The notes: generated from the sequence alone by a model not told the origin. Positions 1 to 11,370 are shown, counted from the first letter of the stretch. The stretch is 64,000 bases of DNA from JBAMOY01 sp037071015 (GCA_037071015.1 JBAMOY010000001.1:62001-126000); one strand, 5' to 3'. Translations and numbers: made by a program.

Positions 1-2625
<2,625 letters not shown>

Positions 2626-2694
2626 ATAATTATTTCTTAATTTTTGATAGATTATCACATTATCTTAGTTTTCAGAGAATTATTTCTCTATATT

Positions 2695-2803
2695 AAATTC
2701 GTAACGATAGCAAAGTGGATACACCTGTTCCCATCCCGAACACAGAAGTTAAGCACTTTCACGCCGACAATAGTGTAAGCGAAGATAGGTAGTTGCGAAT
2801 TTT
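2695..2803 (+). rRNA. 5S ribosomal RNA
   Basis: It begins about 70 nt after the 23S end. The conserved core CCATCCCGAACACAGAAGTT is present at 2731-2750. The termini AAATTCGTAAC and GTTGCGAATTT pair as the closing helix I. The AT-rich 23S-5S spacer contains no tRNA. Exact ends are estimated from the helix. Confidence 0.95.
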
Positions 2804-2814
2804 TTTTGTTTTAT

Positions 2815-2840
2815 AAAGAGTATTTTGCTACTCTTTTTTT
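2815..2840 (+). terminator. rRNA operon terminator
   Basis: An 8-bp inverted repeat AAAGAGTA/TACTCTTT separated by six bases is followed by a T run, directly after the 5S gene. This is an intrinsic terminator for the rRNA operon. Confidence 0.85.
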
Positions 2841-2870
2841 AGTAAAGATATGTAAATGTGTTAATATATA

Positions 2871-2900
2871 TTGTCATTAATATTTTTTTTTTGCTATAAT
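2871..2900 (+). promoter_or_regulatory. Promoter of the tsaE-tsaB-rimI-tsaD operon
   Basis: TTGTCA (2871-2876), an 18-bp spacer and a perfect TATAAT (2895-2900) preceded by TGC, an extended -10. The predicted transcription start falls about 10 nt before the tsaE ATG, so the untranslated leader is barely long enough to hold the ribosome binding site. Confidence 0.75.
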
Positions 2901-2916
2901 ATGTTTGGTGATATTA

Positions 2917-3366
2917 ATGGAATATAAAATTACAACACGTAGCGAAAGAGAAACAATCGAACTTGCACAGAATTTCGAATCTGAACGATTCCCCAACATG
3001 ATAATTTGTTTAGATGGTGAGTTGGGTAGTGGGAAAACTATTTTTACTAAAGGGATTGCCAATGCTTTAGGCATTACCGAACCAATAACTTCTCCAACTT
3101 TTAATATTATTAAAGAATATAATGGAGAAGTACCTCTTTATCACATGGATGTATATCGTTTGGATGGTTGTACTGACGGTATCGGTATCGAAGAATATTT
3201 TGATAAAGGTGGAGTCGTTGTTATTGAATGGGCAAGTACAATAAAAGATATATTACCTAAAGAACGCTTAGATATAAAGTTTAAAGTTATCGATGAAAAC
3301 AAGCGTATATTAGTATTGACACCACATGGTGAAAAGTATGAAGAATTATGTGAGGCTGTCATATGA
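2917..3366 (+). CDS. tsaE: tRNA threonylcarbamoyladenosine biosynthesis ATPase TsaE
   Basis: Product of 149 residues, the usual length for TsaE, the P-loop ATPase that works with TsaB and TsaD to transfer threonylcarbamoyl to A37 of ANN-decoding tRNAs. A Walker A motif GELGSGKT lies at residues 34-41. The conserved TSPTF motif follows, then a YHMDVYRLDG segment. An in-frame TTG at 2905 would extend the protein, but the ATG at 2917 sits six bases after GGTG, the local ribosome-binding pattern. The stop overlaps the tsaB start as ATGA, implying translational coupling within the t6A operon. Confidence 0.96.
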   Translation: MEYKITTRSERETIELAQNFESERFPNMIICLDGELGSGKTIFTKGIANALGITEPITSPTFNIIKEYNGEVPLYHMDVYRLDGCTDGIGIEEYFDKGGVVVIEWASTIKDILPKERLDIKFKVIDENKRILVLTPHGEKYEELCEAVI

Positions 3367-3998
3367 TAAGCCTTTTTATTGACACTTCCTCATCTACGAC
3401 CATTTTAGCCTTGTTTGAAGGAAATAATCAATTAGCTTATATTCAGGAAAATAATATGTGTGATGTATCATCTAGGATTATGGTATTGTTAGACGATTTA
3501 TTAGGTCAGACTAAAATAAACTTAAGCAATATTGATAAAATTTTTGTAGTCAATGGCCCAGGATCATTTACTGGGTTAAGAATTGGGGTGACGATAGCTA
3601 AAACATTAGCCTGGTCGTTGAATATACCGGTTATTCCGATATCAAGTCTTGAAGTTTTAGCTTCAACGACTTTTGAAGGTGATTATATTATTCCTTATAT
3701 TGATGCTAGAAGAGGCTATGTCTTTAGTGCAATATATGATCATAGTCTTGACACGGTTGTCAAGGATCAATATATACATATTAATTCTCTATTATCTTAC
3801 CTTATGCCTTCAAAAAAGTATCTTTTTGTAGGCCTAGGAGAATTAGGGTTTGAGGGTGTGATTAATCCTAATGTAAACCTTAGTCAAGTTATTAGCAAAC
3901 ATCAAAATGATCAGGGAGTCAACCCTCATACTTTAGTTCCAAATTATTTAAAGAGAACAGAAGCAGAAGAAAAGTTGGATTTACATGTTGAAAATTAA
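3363..3998 (+). CDS. tsaB: tRNA threonylcarbamoyladenosine biosynthesis protein TsaB
   Basis: 211 residues with the ASKHA-fold signatures of TsaB: an N-terminal LFIDTSSSTT phosphate-loop-like segment and the GPGSFTGLRIG motif near residue 70. TsaB is the inactive paralogue that scaffolds TsaD and TsaE in the t6A-forming complex. It overlaps tsaE by four bases upstream and rimI by fourteen bases downstream, so the four genes form one tightly packed operon in the usual Firmicute order. Confidence 0.96.
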   Translation: MISLFIDTSSSTTILALFEGNNQLAYIQENNMCDVSSRIMVLLDDLLGQTKINLSNIDKIFVVNGPGSFTGLRIGVTIAKTLAWSLNIPVIPISSLEVLASTTFEGDYIIPYIDARRGYVFSAIYDHSLDTVVKDQYIHINSLLSYLMPSKKYLFVGLGELGFEGVINPNVNLSQVISKHQNDQGVNPHTLVPNYLKRTEAEEKLDLHVEN

Positions 3999-4407
3999 AC
4001 TACTTACTAATAAAGAGTTTCCAAACTTTGAAAAAATATTTTCTCAATATAAAGAGCAGAAAATAAACTATGAAGATGTTATTGGGCATGTGTTTAATCA
4101 GGTATATGTAGCATATCATGACGAGCAGTTAATAGGGTTTATCGTTTTCGCTATCATTTATGATCGTTGTGAACTACTAGACTTGTATGTTGATCCTGAC
4201 TATCGCCATCAGGGTATTGCCGAAAGATTAATGCAAACAATGATAGAAAAAGTAGATAGTTGTTCAAATATTTCCTTAGAGGTGTGCCGAGATAATAATG
4301 CAGCTTATCATTTATATTCTAAATTCGGCTTTAAGACCGTTGCAGTACGTGAAAGATATTATCATGGTACAGATGGGTACTTAATGGTAAAAGAGGTGAA
4401 AAAATAG
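3985..4407 (+). CDS. rimI: GNAT N-acetyltransferase, RimI-like
   Basis: 140 residues with a GNAT fold. The acetyl-CoA pyrophosphate-binding loop is visible as the YRHQGIAERLM segment near residues 73-83, after the LYVDPDYR strand. RimI acetylates the N-terminal alanine of ribosomal protein S18 in E. coli; in Firmicutes it regularly sits between tsaB and tsaD, as here. The specific substrate is inferred from context. The start overlaps the end of tsaB and the TAG stop shares its last base with the GTG start of tsaD. Confidence 0.88.
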   Translation: MLKIKLLTNKEFPNFEKIFSQYKEQKINYEDVIGHVFNQVYVAYHDEQLIGFIVFAIIYDRCELLDLYVDPDYRHQGIAERLMQTMIEKVDSCSNISLEVCRDNNAAYHLYSKFGFKTVAVRERYYHGTDGYLMVKEVKK

Positions 4408-5411
4408 TGAAAGATACATATATATTAGCAATTGAATCTAGTTGTGATGAAACTAGTGTAGCTATCGTTAAAAATGGTTGTAAGGATATTGCAACTGTTA
4501 TTGCTACACAAATTAGTACTCATGCTAATTATGGTGGTGTTGTACCAGAAATAGCTAGTCGTATGCATATAGAAAATATAACGATCGTTATCGAAGAGGC
4601 CTTATTTAAAGCCAATATGAAAATGGAAGAGATAGATGCGATTGCCGTAACTTATGGTCCAGGATTAATTGGTTCTTTATTAATTGGGTTGATGGCGGCC
4701 AAAACATTGGCATATGTTTATCATAAACCACTTATTCCTGTTCATCATATTGCTGGCCATATTTATGCTAATAATTTAGAAAAAGCAATGAAGTTTCCCT
4801 TGTTAGCACTAGTTGTCAGTGGTGGACATACACAGTTAATTCTTATGAAAGAAGATTATTCCTTTGAAAAAATCGGTGGAACTTTAGATGATGCTGTTGG
4901 TGAAGCATATGATAAAGTGGCCCGGGTTATTGGCTTACCATATCCCGGAGGACCCCTAATTGATAAATTAGCATTTGAAGGACAAGATACCTATTCTTTA
5001 CCTTTACCATTAGATGATGAAAGCTATAATTTTAGCTTTAGTGGATTAAAAAGCGCAGTGATAAATTTAGTACATAATGAACAGCAAAGAGGTAAAGAAA
5101 TATGCACTGCGAATTTAGCTACTTCTTTTCAAAACCGCGTTGTGGAAATTTTGACCAAGAAAACGTTAAGAGCTTTGAAAGAATATAAAGTGAATAATTT
5201 AATTTTGGCCGGTGGTGTAGCTGCTAATCAGGGGCTACGTAATCGGTTACAACAACTTTGTTACGATAATAATATTGAGTTTACCATTCCTAATATGCGT
5301 TATTGTACTGACAATGCTACAATGATTGGAGCGGCTGGTTATTATGCATATAAATTAGGCCGGACGGCTGATTTAAATCTAAATGCTAAGGCTACGGATA
5401 TACTAAATTAA
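4407..5411 (+). CDS. tsaD: tRNA N6-adenosine threonylcarbamoyltransferase TsaD
   Basis: 334 residues, full length for TsaD (Kae1/YgjD), the catalytic subunit that attaches threonylcarbamoyl to A37. Visible signatures: IESSCDETS at the N-terminus, the metal-binding HHIAGH motif at 113-118, the VVSGGHTQL phosphate loop, and a C-terminal TDNATMIG segment containing the metal-ligand aspartate. It starts with GTG at 4407, overlapping the rimI stop by one base, with AGAGGTG eight bases upstream. Confidence 0.98.
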   Translation: MKDTYILAIESSCDETSVAIVKNGCKDIATVIATQISTHANYGGVVPEIASRMHIENITIVIEEALFKANMKMEEIDAIAVTYGPGLIGSLLIGLMAAKTLAYVYHKPLIPVHHIAGHIYANNLEKAMKFPLLALVVSGGHTQLILMKEDYSFEKIGGTLDDAVGEAYDKVARVIGLPYPGGPLIDKLAFEGQDTYSLPLPLDDESYNFSFSGLKSAVINLVHNEQQRGKEICTANLATSFQNRVVEILTKKTLRALKEYKVNNLILAGGVAANQGLRNRLQQLCYDNNIEFTIPNMRYCTDNATMIGAAGYYAYKLGRTADLNLNAKATDILN

Positions 5412-5424
5412 ATGAGGTGTTCAT

Positions 5425-6132
5425 ATGAAATGTATACTATTATGTGCTGGTTATGATCAAAAAAATGATCCATTAAAGTTTAATTTTGAAGGTCAACCAA
5501 TCATATGGTATGTTTTAAAACAGCTAGAAACTATTGATGAAATTGATGAAATGTATTTGGTTACTAATAATACGTACTATAATTCTTTTGAACAATTTTT
5601 ACACAACATTGATTATCCTAAGACAATATCGTTGATTAATGATAATGTTAATCAACCTGAAGATGCATTAGGCGCAATTGGGGATATAATGTACACGATA
5701 AATATGAAAGAGATTGATGATGATATTATGATTGTCGCGGGGAACAATATGTTTGATTTTTCCTTGGAACCAATTGTTGAATATTTTAAAAGAAAACATA
5801 CTCCAGTGGTATGTTCATCAACTATTGCCGATTATCAACGGTTACAGAAATTTGCTGTTGCGCAGATAAATGAAAATCAGCAAATCATAGACTTGGTTGA
5901 AAAACCAATGTATCCAGACAGTGATATTGGTGTTTATGCTATTTATATCTATCCTAAAGAAGTATTAAAACAATTTGATTATTATTTAATGGAGGGAAAT
6001 AAACCGGATGCACCTGGATACTTTGTGCAATATTTATATAAGAAGATACCAGTATATGCCTATAATGTTAATGGTAACTATTTAATTAGTGAAGATATAG
6101 AAAATATGGTTAAAACTAAAATAAAAAAGTAA
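5425..6132 (+). CDS. Nucleotidyltransferase-like protein (NTP_transferase fold)
   Basis: 235 residues. The opening LLCAGY and the following GQPIIWYVLKQL resemble sugar-phosphate nucleotidylyltransferases, where LAAGxGTRLxP precedes GKPII. Here the GTRL loop is replaced by DQKND, so the usual nucleotide-binding arginine is missing. A later VEKPMYPDSDIGVYAIYI stretch matches the second half of such enzymes (EKP and a GIY-type strand). It follows tsaD by 13 bases with a good AGGTG site and probably ends the t6A operon. The substrate is unknown, and catalytic activity is uncertain because of the altered N-terminal loop. Confidence 0.7.
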   Translation: MKCILLCAGYDQKNDPLKFNFEGQPIIWYVLKQLETIDEIDEMYLVTNNTYYNSFEQFLHNIDYPKTISLINDNVNQPEDALGAIGDIMYTINMKEIDDDIMIVAGNNMFDFSLEPIVEYFKRKHTPVVCSSTIADYQRLQKFAVAQINENQQIIDLVEKPMYPDSDIGVYAIYIYPKEVLKQFDYYLMEGNKPDAPGYFVQYLYKKIPVYAYNVNGNYLISEDIENMVKTKIKK

Positions 6133-6363
6133 ATCTTTTTTATTTTTTTGTTATAAATTATATAAGATATTAATATTAGGTTAATACAAATATTTTAGAA
6201 ATACTTGTTTATCATAATTTTTTCTGATACAATTAAATAGTAATCATTCCTATTAATGGTATATATTCAAGATAATATTTTTAAGATAGTTACAAACCTT
6301 GAATTTGTTGTATCCTATAATAGGAGTTATTTATTATATGGACAAACTAAGATGGAGGTTAAT

Positions 6364-7785
6364 ATGGCGAGGTATAAATGTCAATTATGTGGATATATTT
6401 ATGATGATGCGAAAGAAAAGGTAAAGTTTGAAGATTTGCCAGATGATTGGAAATGTCCGATGTGTGGAGCACCTAAATCATTGTTTAAAAAAATGGAAAC
6501 TGAAGAATCTGAAACTGTCAAAGATGAAGTAAAACAGATTATTGACAATCGGGCAAGCATAGAAAATTATTTGAAGGAATATGAACGAGATAACGATGAA
6601 GTTGAGAGTTGGATGAAGGATATACATGAAATGTCTATTACTGGTAAGAGCATATCATCGGCTATGGGAACTAAGTTACCTAAACCTTCTTGGAATGATA
6701 TCTTAATATTAGGAGCTCAATTAAATCCGATGCCACTATTGGATGATGAGGATGTAAATCTTCAAACAATTATCGGAAAAAACGCAAAAAAGCCATTGGT
6801 GATTGAAAGTCCAATTTTTATTACCCATATGTCTTTCGGAGCGCTATCGAAAGAAGCGAAGCTTTCTTTAGCTAAAGGAGCTAGTGCGGTTAAGACAGCT
6901 ATGTGTAGTGGTGAAGGTGGTATTTTGGAAGAAGAAAGACAAAATGCTTATAAATACATCTTTGAATATGTCCCTAATATGTATAGTGTTAATGAAGAAA
7001 ATTTAAAAAGTGTGGATGCTATTGAAATAAAAATTGGTCAGAGCACTAAGCCAGGTATGGGCGGACACCTTCCAGGGGAAAAGGTTACCGAAGAAATTGC
7101 TAAGGTTAGAGGTAAAAAAGTTGGAGAAACTATTCAAAGTCCATCGAAATTTGAAAAGATTAAAACAAGAGATGATCTGAAAGAGTTAGTAGCCTCTCTA
7201 CGTGAACGGTCAGATGGCAGACCAATTGGTATAAAACTAGCAGCTGGTCATATTGAAAAAGACTTAGAATTTGCATGTTATGCTAAACCAGATTTTATCA
7301 CAATTGATGGTCGTGGTGGAGCAACAGGATCTAGCCCAAAATTCTTAAAGGATGCTTCTAGTGTTCCTACGATATACGCCTTATATCGCGCTAAGAAATA
7401 TTTAAAAGACCATAATGAAAATATCGACTTAATTATTACAGGTGGTTTGCGAATTTCTAGTGATTTTGCTAAAGCAATAGCAATGGGAGCTGATGCCATA
7501 GCTATTGGTACAGCTGCTATGATGGCTATTGCTTGTCAGCAGTATCGTATTTGTCATACAGGCATGTGTCCAGTAGGTATCGGAACACAAGATGAAAATT
7601 TGAGATCAAGATTAAAGATTGAAAAAAGTAGTAAACGACTAGAAAACTATCTAAACGTTGTAAATCATGAGCTTAAAATCTTTGCTAGAGTTACTGGCCA
7701 TAAAGATATTCATGATTTATCAACTGAAGATTTGATAACAACTAATAGAGAAATATCAGAGTATACTAATATTGAGCATGCTTAA
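6364..7785 (+). CDS. Rubredoxin-like / FMN-binding glutamate synthase domain protein
   Basis: 473 residues from the ATG at 6364, which follows GGAGG; an in-frame upstream extension from 6256 lacks support. Residues 1-38 form a rubredoxin-type iron site with cysteines 6, 9, 31 and 34. The rest matches the FMN-binding synthase domain of glutamate synthase large subunit: MSFGALSKEA, GQSTKPGMGGHLPG, ITGGLR, and Cys391-x5-Cys397-x4-Cys402, the 3Fe-4S pattern of GltB. There is no glutaminase domain and no neighbouring gltD or gltB, so it is probably a ferredoxin- or rubredoxin-linked flavoprotein, not complete GOGAT. Its true reaction is unknown. Confidence 0.85.
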   Translation: MARYKCQLCGYIYDDAKEKVKFEDLPDDWKCPMCGAPKSLFKKMETEESETVKDEVKQIIDNRASIENYLKEYERDNDEVESWMKDIHEMSITGKSISSAMGTKLPKPSWNDILILGAQLNPMPLLDDEDVNLQTIIGKNAKKPLVIESPIFITHMSFGALSKEAKLSLAKGASAVKTAMCSGEGGILEEERQNAYKYIFEYVPNMYSVNEENLKSVDAIEIKIGQSTKPGMGGHLPGEKVTEEIAKVRGKKVGETIQSPSKFEKIKTRDDLKELVASLRERSDGRPIGIKLAAGHIEKDLEFACYAKPDFITIDGRGGATGSSPKFLKDASSVPTIYALYRAKKYLKDHNENIDLIITGGLRISSDFAKAIAMGADAIAIGTAAMMAIACQQYRICHTGMCPVGIGTQDENLRSRLKIEKSSKRLENYLNVVNHELKIFARVTGHKDIHDLSTEDLITTNREISEYTNIEHA

Positions 7786-7792
7786 ATGCAAT

Positions 7793-7816
7793 AAAAAAGG
7801 TGTTTTCACCTTTTTA
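7793..7816. terminator. Bidirectional terminator
   Basis: AAAAAGGTG / CACCTTTTT inverted repeat with a five-base loop between two convergent genes. It has A and T runs on both sides, so it can serve the glutamate-synthase-like gene and the ABC importer operon. Confidence 0.85.
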
Positions 7817-8605
7817 TTTGTTTTTAATCATTTTCTTTTCTATGTAGCTGACTAAATAATACATAATAGTCGCAACAACACAGAGAATAATGATTCCTGT
7901 CATTACTAGATTCAAATTGAATACTTGTGAACCATACATGATTAAATATCCAATTCCCTTTTTAGATACTAAAAATTCACCCATAATAACGCCAATTAGA
8001 GACATGCTGACATTTATTTTTAAAGTACTGACAATTGAAGCAAAACTTCCGGGTAACAATAATTTAATTAAAATTTGCCATTTACTAGCTTTAAATGAAT
8101 GCATTAATTTTAATTTGTTATGATCGATATCCATAAATCCTTGATAAACATTAATAATTGTAATTATAACAGAAATAAGCAAAGCCATGATGATAATAGA
8201 GTTCATTCCCGCCCCAGCCCAAATGATAATAATTGGGCCTAAAGCAACTTTAGGCAAACTGTTAAGGACAGTTAAAAACGGATCGACAATTTTGGCAATA
8301 AAAGAATTCCACCATAAGATGATTGCTATAATACAACCAATAATTGTAGCTAAAGAAAAACTTAGAAAAGTTTCGTAAATAGTAATGGCAATATGTTGAT
8401 ATAGATTATTATCTTGATGTAAACTAACTAATGTTTTAAGCATTAGTTTAGGACTAGAACTGATAAACGTATTAATAATTCCTAAATCAGCTAATACCTG
8501 CCATATTACGATAAAAGCTAAAACAATTATTACTTGAATTGCTATGATTAGAAGGCGTTTCCTACGTCGCTTTTTTAAAAATGTAAGATGTTCTTCACTA
8601 TACAT
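7814..8605 (-). CDS. ABC transporter permease, SsuC/TauC/NMT1 type
   Basis: 263 residues with about six hydrophobic segments, the first near residues 17-40. The cytoplasmic coupling loop MHSFKASKWQIL...LLPGS corresponds to the EAA loop of BPD_transp_1 permeases. It is the third gene of a three-gene importer operon (binding protein, ATPase, permease) and overlaps the ATPase gene by eight bases. The family covers sulfonate, taurine, nitrate and pyrimidine-type thiamine or riboflavin precursors. The substrate cannot be decided from this subunit. Confidence 0.9.
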   Translation of the reverse strand: MYSEEHLTFLKKRRRKRLLIIAIQVIIVLAFIVIWQVLADLGIINTFISSSPKLMLKTLVSLHQDNNLYQHIAITIYETFLSFSLATIIGCIIAIILWWNSFIAKIVDPFLTVLNSLPKVALGPIIIIWAGAGMNSIIIMALLISVIITIINVYQGFMDIDHNKLKLMHSFKASKWQILIKLLLPGSFASIVSTLKINVSMSLIGVIMGEFLVSKKGIGYLIMYGSQVFNLNLVMTGIIILCVVATIMYYLVSYIEKKMIKNK

Positions 8606-9344
8606 GGAAATCTAAATCCCTCCAAATAGCATCATAATATTTAGTAAATTCTTTAGCTTTACGATTTTCAATTGGTGTACTACGATTAGATAAATCTATT
8701 TTATAGATATTTTTAATATCACATGGTCTTTCAGATAGGACAATTACACGATCGGCCATACTGATAGCTTCTGCGATATCATGAGTTACCATAATTGCGC
8801 TTTTCTTTTCCTTTTTGATAATCTTATAAACATCATCAGATACTGCTAATCGCGATTGGTAATCTAAGGCAGAAAAAGGCTCGTCTAATAATAAAATATC
8901 AGGATTAGTAGCTAAAGTACGAATTAATGCTACTCGTTGGCGCATCCCACCTGATAAATTGTTTGGATAACTTTCTTTAAAGTCTTTTAATCCATATGTA
9001 TCTAAAAGATGTAAAACATAATTTTTAGTTTCTTGACTTAAACAATTGTTAATTTCCAAACCTAACAAACAGTTGTTTAAAATTGTTCGCCATTCAAATA
9101 AACTATCGCCTTGAAGCATATAACCTATTTTAGTATTATCTTTAAACTCTATTTCACCTGATGATTTGTCTTCTAAACCGCATAGGATTGATAAAATTGT
9201 CGATTTACCACAACCACTTGGTCCAACAATTGCCACAAATTCACCATCTAATAAATCAAAAGAAAAATCATCTACCGCTTGAATTTCTCCTTGCTTGGTA
9301 TGATAAATTTTTCTTAAATTTTTAATACTTAATATATTTTTCAT
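8598..9344 (-). CDS. ABC transporter ATP-binding protein, SsuB/TauB type
   Basis: 248 residues with all ABC ATPase motifs: Walker A GPSGCGKST (41-49), a Q-loop in MLQGDSLFEW, signature LSGGMRQR, Walker B LLLDEPFSALD and the switch histidine in VTHDIAEA. The D-loop and the spacing resemble SsuB, TauB and ThiZ ATPases. Its last codons overlap the permease gene and its first base overlaps the last base of the binding-protein gene, so the three subunits are translationally coupled. Confidence 0.95.
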   Translation of the reverse strand: MKNILSIKNLRKIYHTKQGEIQAVDDFSFDLLDGEFVAIVGPSGCGKSTILSILCGLEDKSSGEIEFKDNTKIGYMLQGDSLFEWRTILNNCLLGLEINNCLSQETKNYVLHLLDTYGLKDFKESYPNNLSGGMRQRVALIRTLATNPDILLLDEPFSALDYQSRLAVSDDVYKIIKKEKKSAIMVTHDIAEAISMADRVIVLSERPCDIKNIYKIDLSNRSTPIENRKAKEFTKYYDAIWRDLDFHV

Positions 9345-10336
9345 TATTTCTTAGAAAAGCTAGTATTAACTAATTTATTATATGGTACGCGCTCAGTTAA
9401 TTCACCGGCTTTTTCAACGATTGTTTGAATATGCTCAAAATCTTCTTCAGCAATATAGGTAGTTTTATACCAAGAGTCTGCTTCTTTATATCTTTTCACA
9501 ATTTCTGTTAAATCATTTAGTGAAGTATCAGGGAAATAAGGTAATATCTTCTTTGCTATTTCTTCATTTGAGTGATTAAGAGCATAGTCTAAACCTTTTT
9601 GAATAGCATTAGTAAAGCCTTGGATTATTTCTGGATTTTCTTTGATATAACTTTTTTTTGCATTATAGGTAGTATAAGGAACAACACCACCTAACTCACC
9701 AACGGAAGCCACGACATAGCCTAATCCTTCTTTTTCGATTTGGAAAGCACTAGGTTCAAATAAAGTTACAAAATCACCAGTTCCCCCAACAAAGGCCCCT
9801 TGCATAGCGGCAAATTCGATGCTAGTATCTATATTGACATCTTTTTTAGGGTCAATATTATTCTCTGCTAAGGCCCATTCTAATGTCATTTCTGGCATTC
9901 CACCTTTACGGCCGCCAATGATTGTTTTGCCTTTTAAATCTTCTAAAGTAAAATTATCATATTTTTTACGGGAAACAAGAAAACTACCATCACGTTTTGT
10001 TAATCCAGAAAAATTAACTAGATAATCTTTTTGACCTTGATTGTATACATAAATAGTTGCTTCACTACCACAGAAACCAATATTTACATCGCCTGATAAG
10101 ACAGCGGCAGTTACTTTATCGGCTCCTGGTGTTAAAATTAATTCAACATCTAAACCCTCATCTTCAAAATAACCTAAAGCATCGGCTAAGTATTGTGGTG
10201 CATAAAAGACACTGTGTGTTACTTCAGCAACTTTTATTTTCTCCAATTTATTATCATCTTTACGATTATTAATAGCAAAAACCGTTAAGATAATAATAAC
10301 TATGAATGCTAATAATGAAAATAATATCTTTTTCAA
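9344..10336 (-). CDS. ABC transporter substrate-binding protein, NMT1/THI5-like
   Basis: 330 residues. A hydrophobic N-terminal segment (residues 4-22) precedes a periplasmic-binding-protein domain of the NMT1/SsuA class: VFYAPQYLADALGYFEDEGLDVEL, then GDVNIGFCGSEATIY. No cysteine follows the hydrophobic segment, so it has no lipobox; it is probably held by an uncleaved N-terminal anchor. Translation starts with TTG, eight bases after AGGAGGAG. No TPP, FMN or SAM riboswitch was recognised upstream, which leaves the ligand open among thiamine precursors, riboflavin-like compounds and sulfonates. Confidence 0.85.
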   Translation of the reverse strand: MKKILFSLLAFIVIIILTVFAINNRKDDNKLEKIKVAEVTHSVFYAPQYLADALGYFEDEGLDVELILTPGADKVTAAVLSGDVNIGFCGSEATIYVYNQGQKDYLVNFSGLTKRDGSFLVSRKKYDNFTLEDLKGKTIIGGRKGGMPEMTLEWALAENNIDPKKDVNIDTSIEFAAMQGAFVGGTGDFVTLFEPSAFQIEKEGLGYVVASVGELGGVVPYTTYNAKKSYIKENPEIIQGFTNAIQKGLDYALNHSNEEIAKKILPYFPDTSLNDLTEIVKRYKEADSWYKTTYIAEEDFEHIQTIVEKAGELTERVPYNKLVNTSFSKK

Positions 10337-10441
10337 AAATCAATCTCCTCCTTTTTACAGTGATATTATATTCAGAATTTCATAATAAGTTCGATTTTCT
10401 AAAAAATATAGTTTAATAATATAGTTAATTTATAAGATATT

Positions 10442-10450
10442 TGCTATAAT
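10442..10450 (+). promoter_or_regulatory. Extended -10 promoter of the Fic module
   Basis: TGC-TATAAT about 28 bases before the antitoxin start, with no convincing -35 element. Confidence 0.6.
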
Positions 10451-10478
10451 ATTAATATAAGTAGTGTAGGTGATGTTT

Positions 10479-10679
10479 ATGAATGAAAATGAATTTATGA
10501 ATGTTATTGAAGAGGCTGTCGAACAGGCAGCAGCTAATATGAGTTTGGAAGATTACCCTATATCTGAGCAAGAGAAAGATGATTTAAAGGGCTTTTTCTG
10601 CCAAAATGAAAAAGTTAAAATATTGACAATGCAAAACAGAGGGCAAAGGAATAACGCAAATTATGGAAGAATGGAATAA
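10479..10679 (+). CDS. Antitoxin of a Fic toxin-antitoxin pair (VbhA-like)
   Basis: 66 residues, acidic, predicted helical. The pattern NMSLED...PISEQEKDDLKG fits the short VbhA-type antitoxins, whose inhibitory helix carries (S/T)xxxE(G/N). Here that helix would read N-M-S-L-E-D: the key glutamate is kept, but the flanking positions are Asn and Asp. The family assignment also rests on position, since its end overlaps the start of the fic gene by 17 bases. The start was set at the ATG preceded by AGGTGAT; an in-frame GTG nine bases upstream lies inside that site. Confidence 0.72.
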   Translation: MNENEFMNVIEEAVEQAAANMSLEDYPISEQEKDDLKGFFCQNEKVKILTMQNRGQRNNANYGRME

Positions 10680-11280
10680 ATATTTTATTGATAATACCAA
10701 TGTGCTAAAAAACAAATTACAAATTACTGATAAAGATAAATTGAATGAAATGGAAAGAAAAATTGTTTTTAAAAAATTAACTTATTTAGGCATAGCGCCA
10801 ATAAAAGGAAACTTTGATGCGCAACATTTATGTATGATTCATCAATTTTTGTTTAATGACATTTATGAATTTGCCGGTAAGTATCGAACATGTACTTTGG
10901 CTAAACCAAAGTGCCAATTTATGGATCCTAAATATATAGACAAAGAATTAAATAGAGTTTTAAATCATTTAAATGAACAAATCAAAAATATTGTATCTCT
11001 TGATCAGTATATATATTTGTTAGCGCCAACATATTATGAGTTGACGGTTATTCATCCTTTTCGTGAGGGTAATGGTCGCGCTATTCGTGAATTTATGCGT
11101 GAATTTGTCGAGGCTAAAAATAATGAATTACCTTTTGATGTTAAATTAGATTTGACAAAGATTGATAAGAATCAAGCTTTACTAGCCGTTCAAGAACGCT
11201 ATATATATCCTAGTTTACTTGAAGAAGTATTTCGGGGAGCTATTGTTGAATTGGATAATGAAAAAAATAAAAGACGTTAA
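10663..11280 (+). CDS. fic: Fic-domain protein adenylyltransferase (toxin)
   Basis: 205 residues. The Fic signature HPFREGNGRAIREF is complete, with the catalytic histidine, the metal-binding glutamate and the phosphate-binding GNGR loop. Upstream, the EFAGKYRTCTL segment corresponds to the flap that positions the target. Such enzymes transfer AMP to hydroxyl side chains of target proteins and are silenced by a small partner, here encoded immediately upstream and overlapping. No self-inhibitory helix was recognised in the protein, consistent with class I Fic. The target is unknown. Confidence 0.93.
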   Translation: MEEWNKYFIDNTNVLKNKLQITDKDKLNEMERKIVFKKLTYLGIAPIKGNFDAQHLCMIHQFLFNDIYEFAGKYRTCTLAKPKCQFMDPKYIDKELNRVLNHLNEQIKNIVSLDQYIYLLAPTYYELTVIHPFREGNGRAIREFMREFVEAKNNELPFDVKLDLTKIDKNQALLAVQERYIYPSLLEEVFRGAIVELDNEKNKRR

Positions 11281-11290
11281 GTCTTTTTAT
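11269..11290 (+). terminator. Terminator of the Fic module
   Basis: AAAAGAC and GTCTTTT arms around a five-base loop that includes the fic TAA stop codon, followed by further T residues. Confidence 0.75.
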
Positions 11291-11370
11291 TTATACAAAT
11301 TCAAATAAAATTTAAAATCGGCTGTTAAATAAATTGTTTTTATGTTATGATTTTCTTATGGTGATAGTAT

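Noticed and set aside
10337..10478. TPP or other riboswitch for the ABC importer
   Set aside because: None of the conserved blocks (such as CTGAGA or ACCTGA for TPP) was found on the minus strand upstream of the binding-protein gene.
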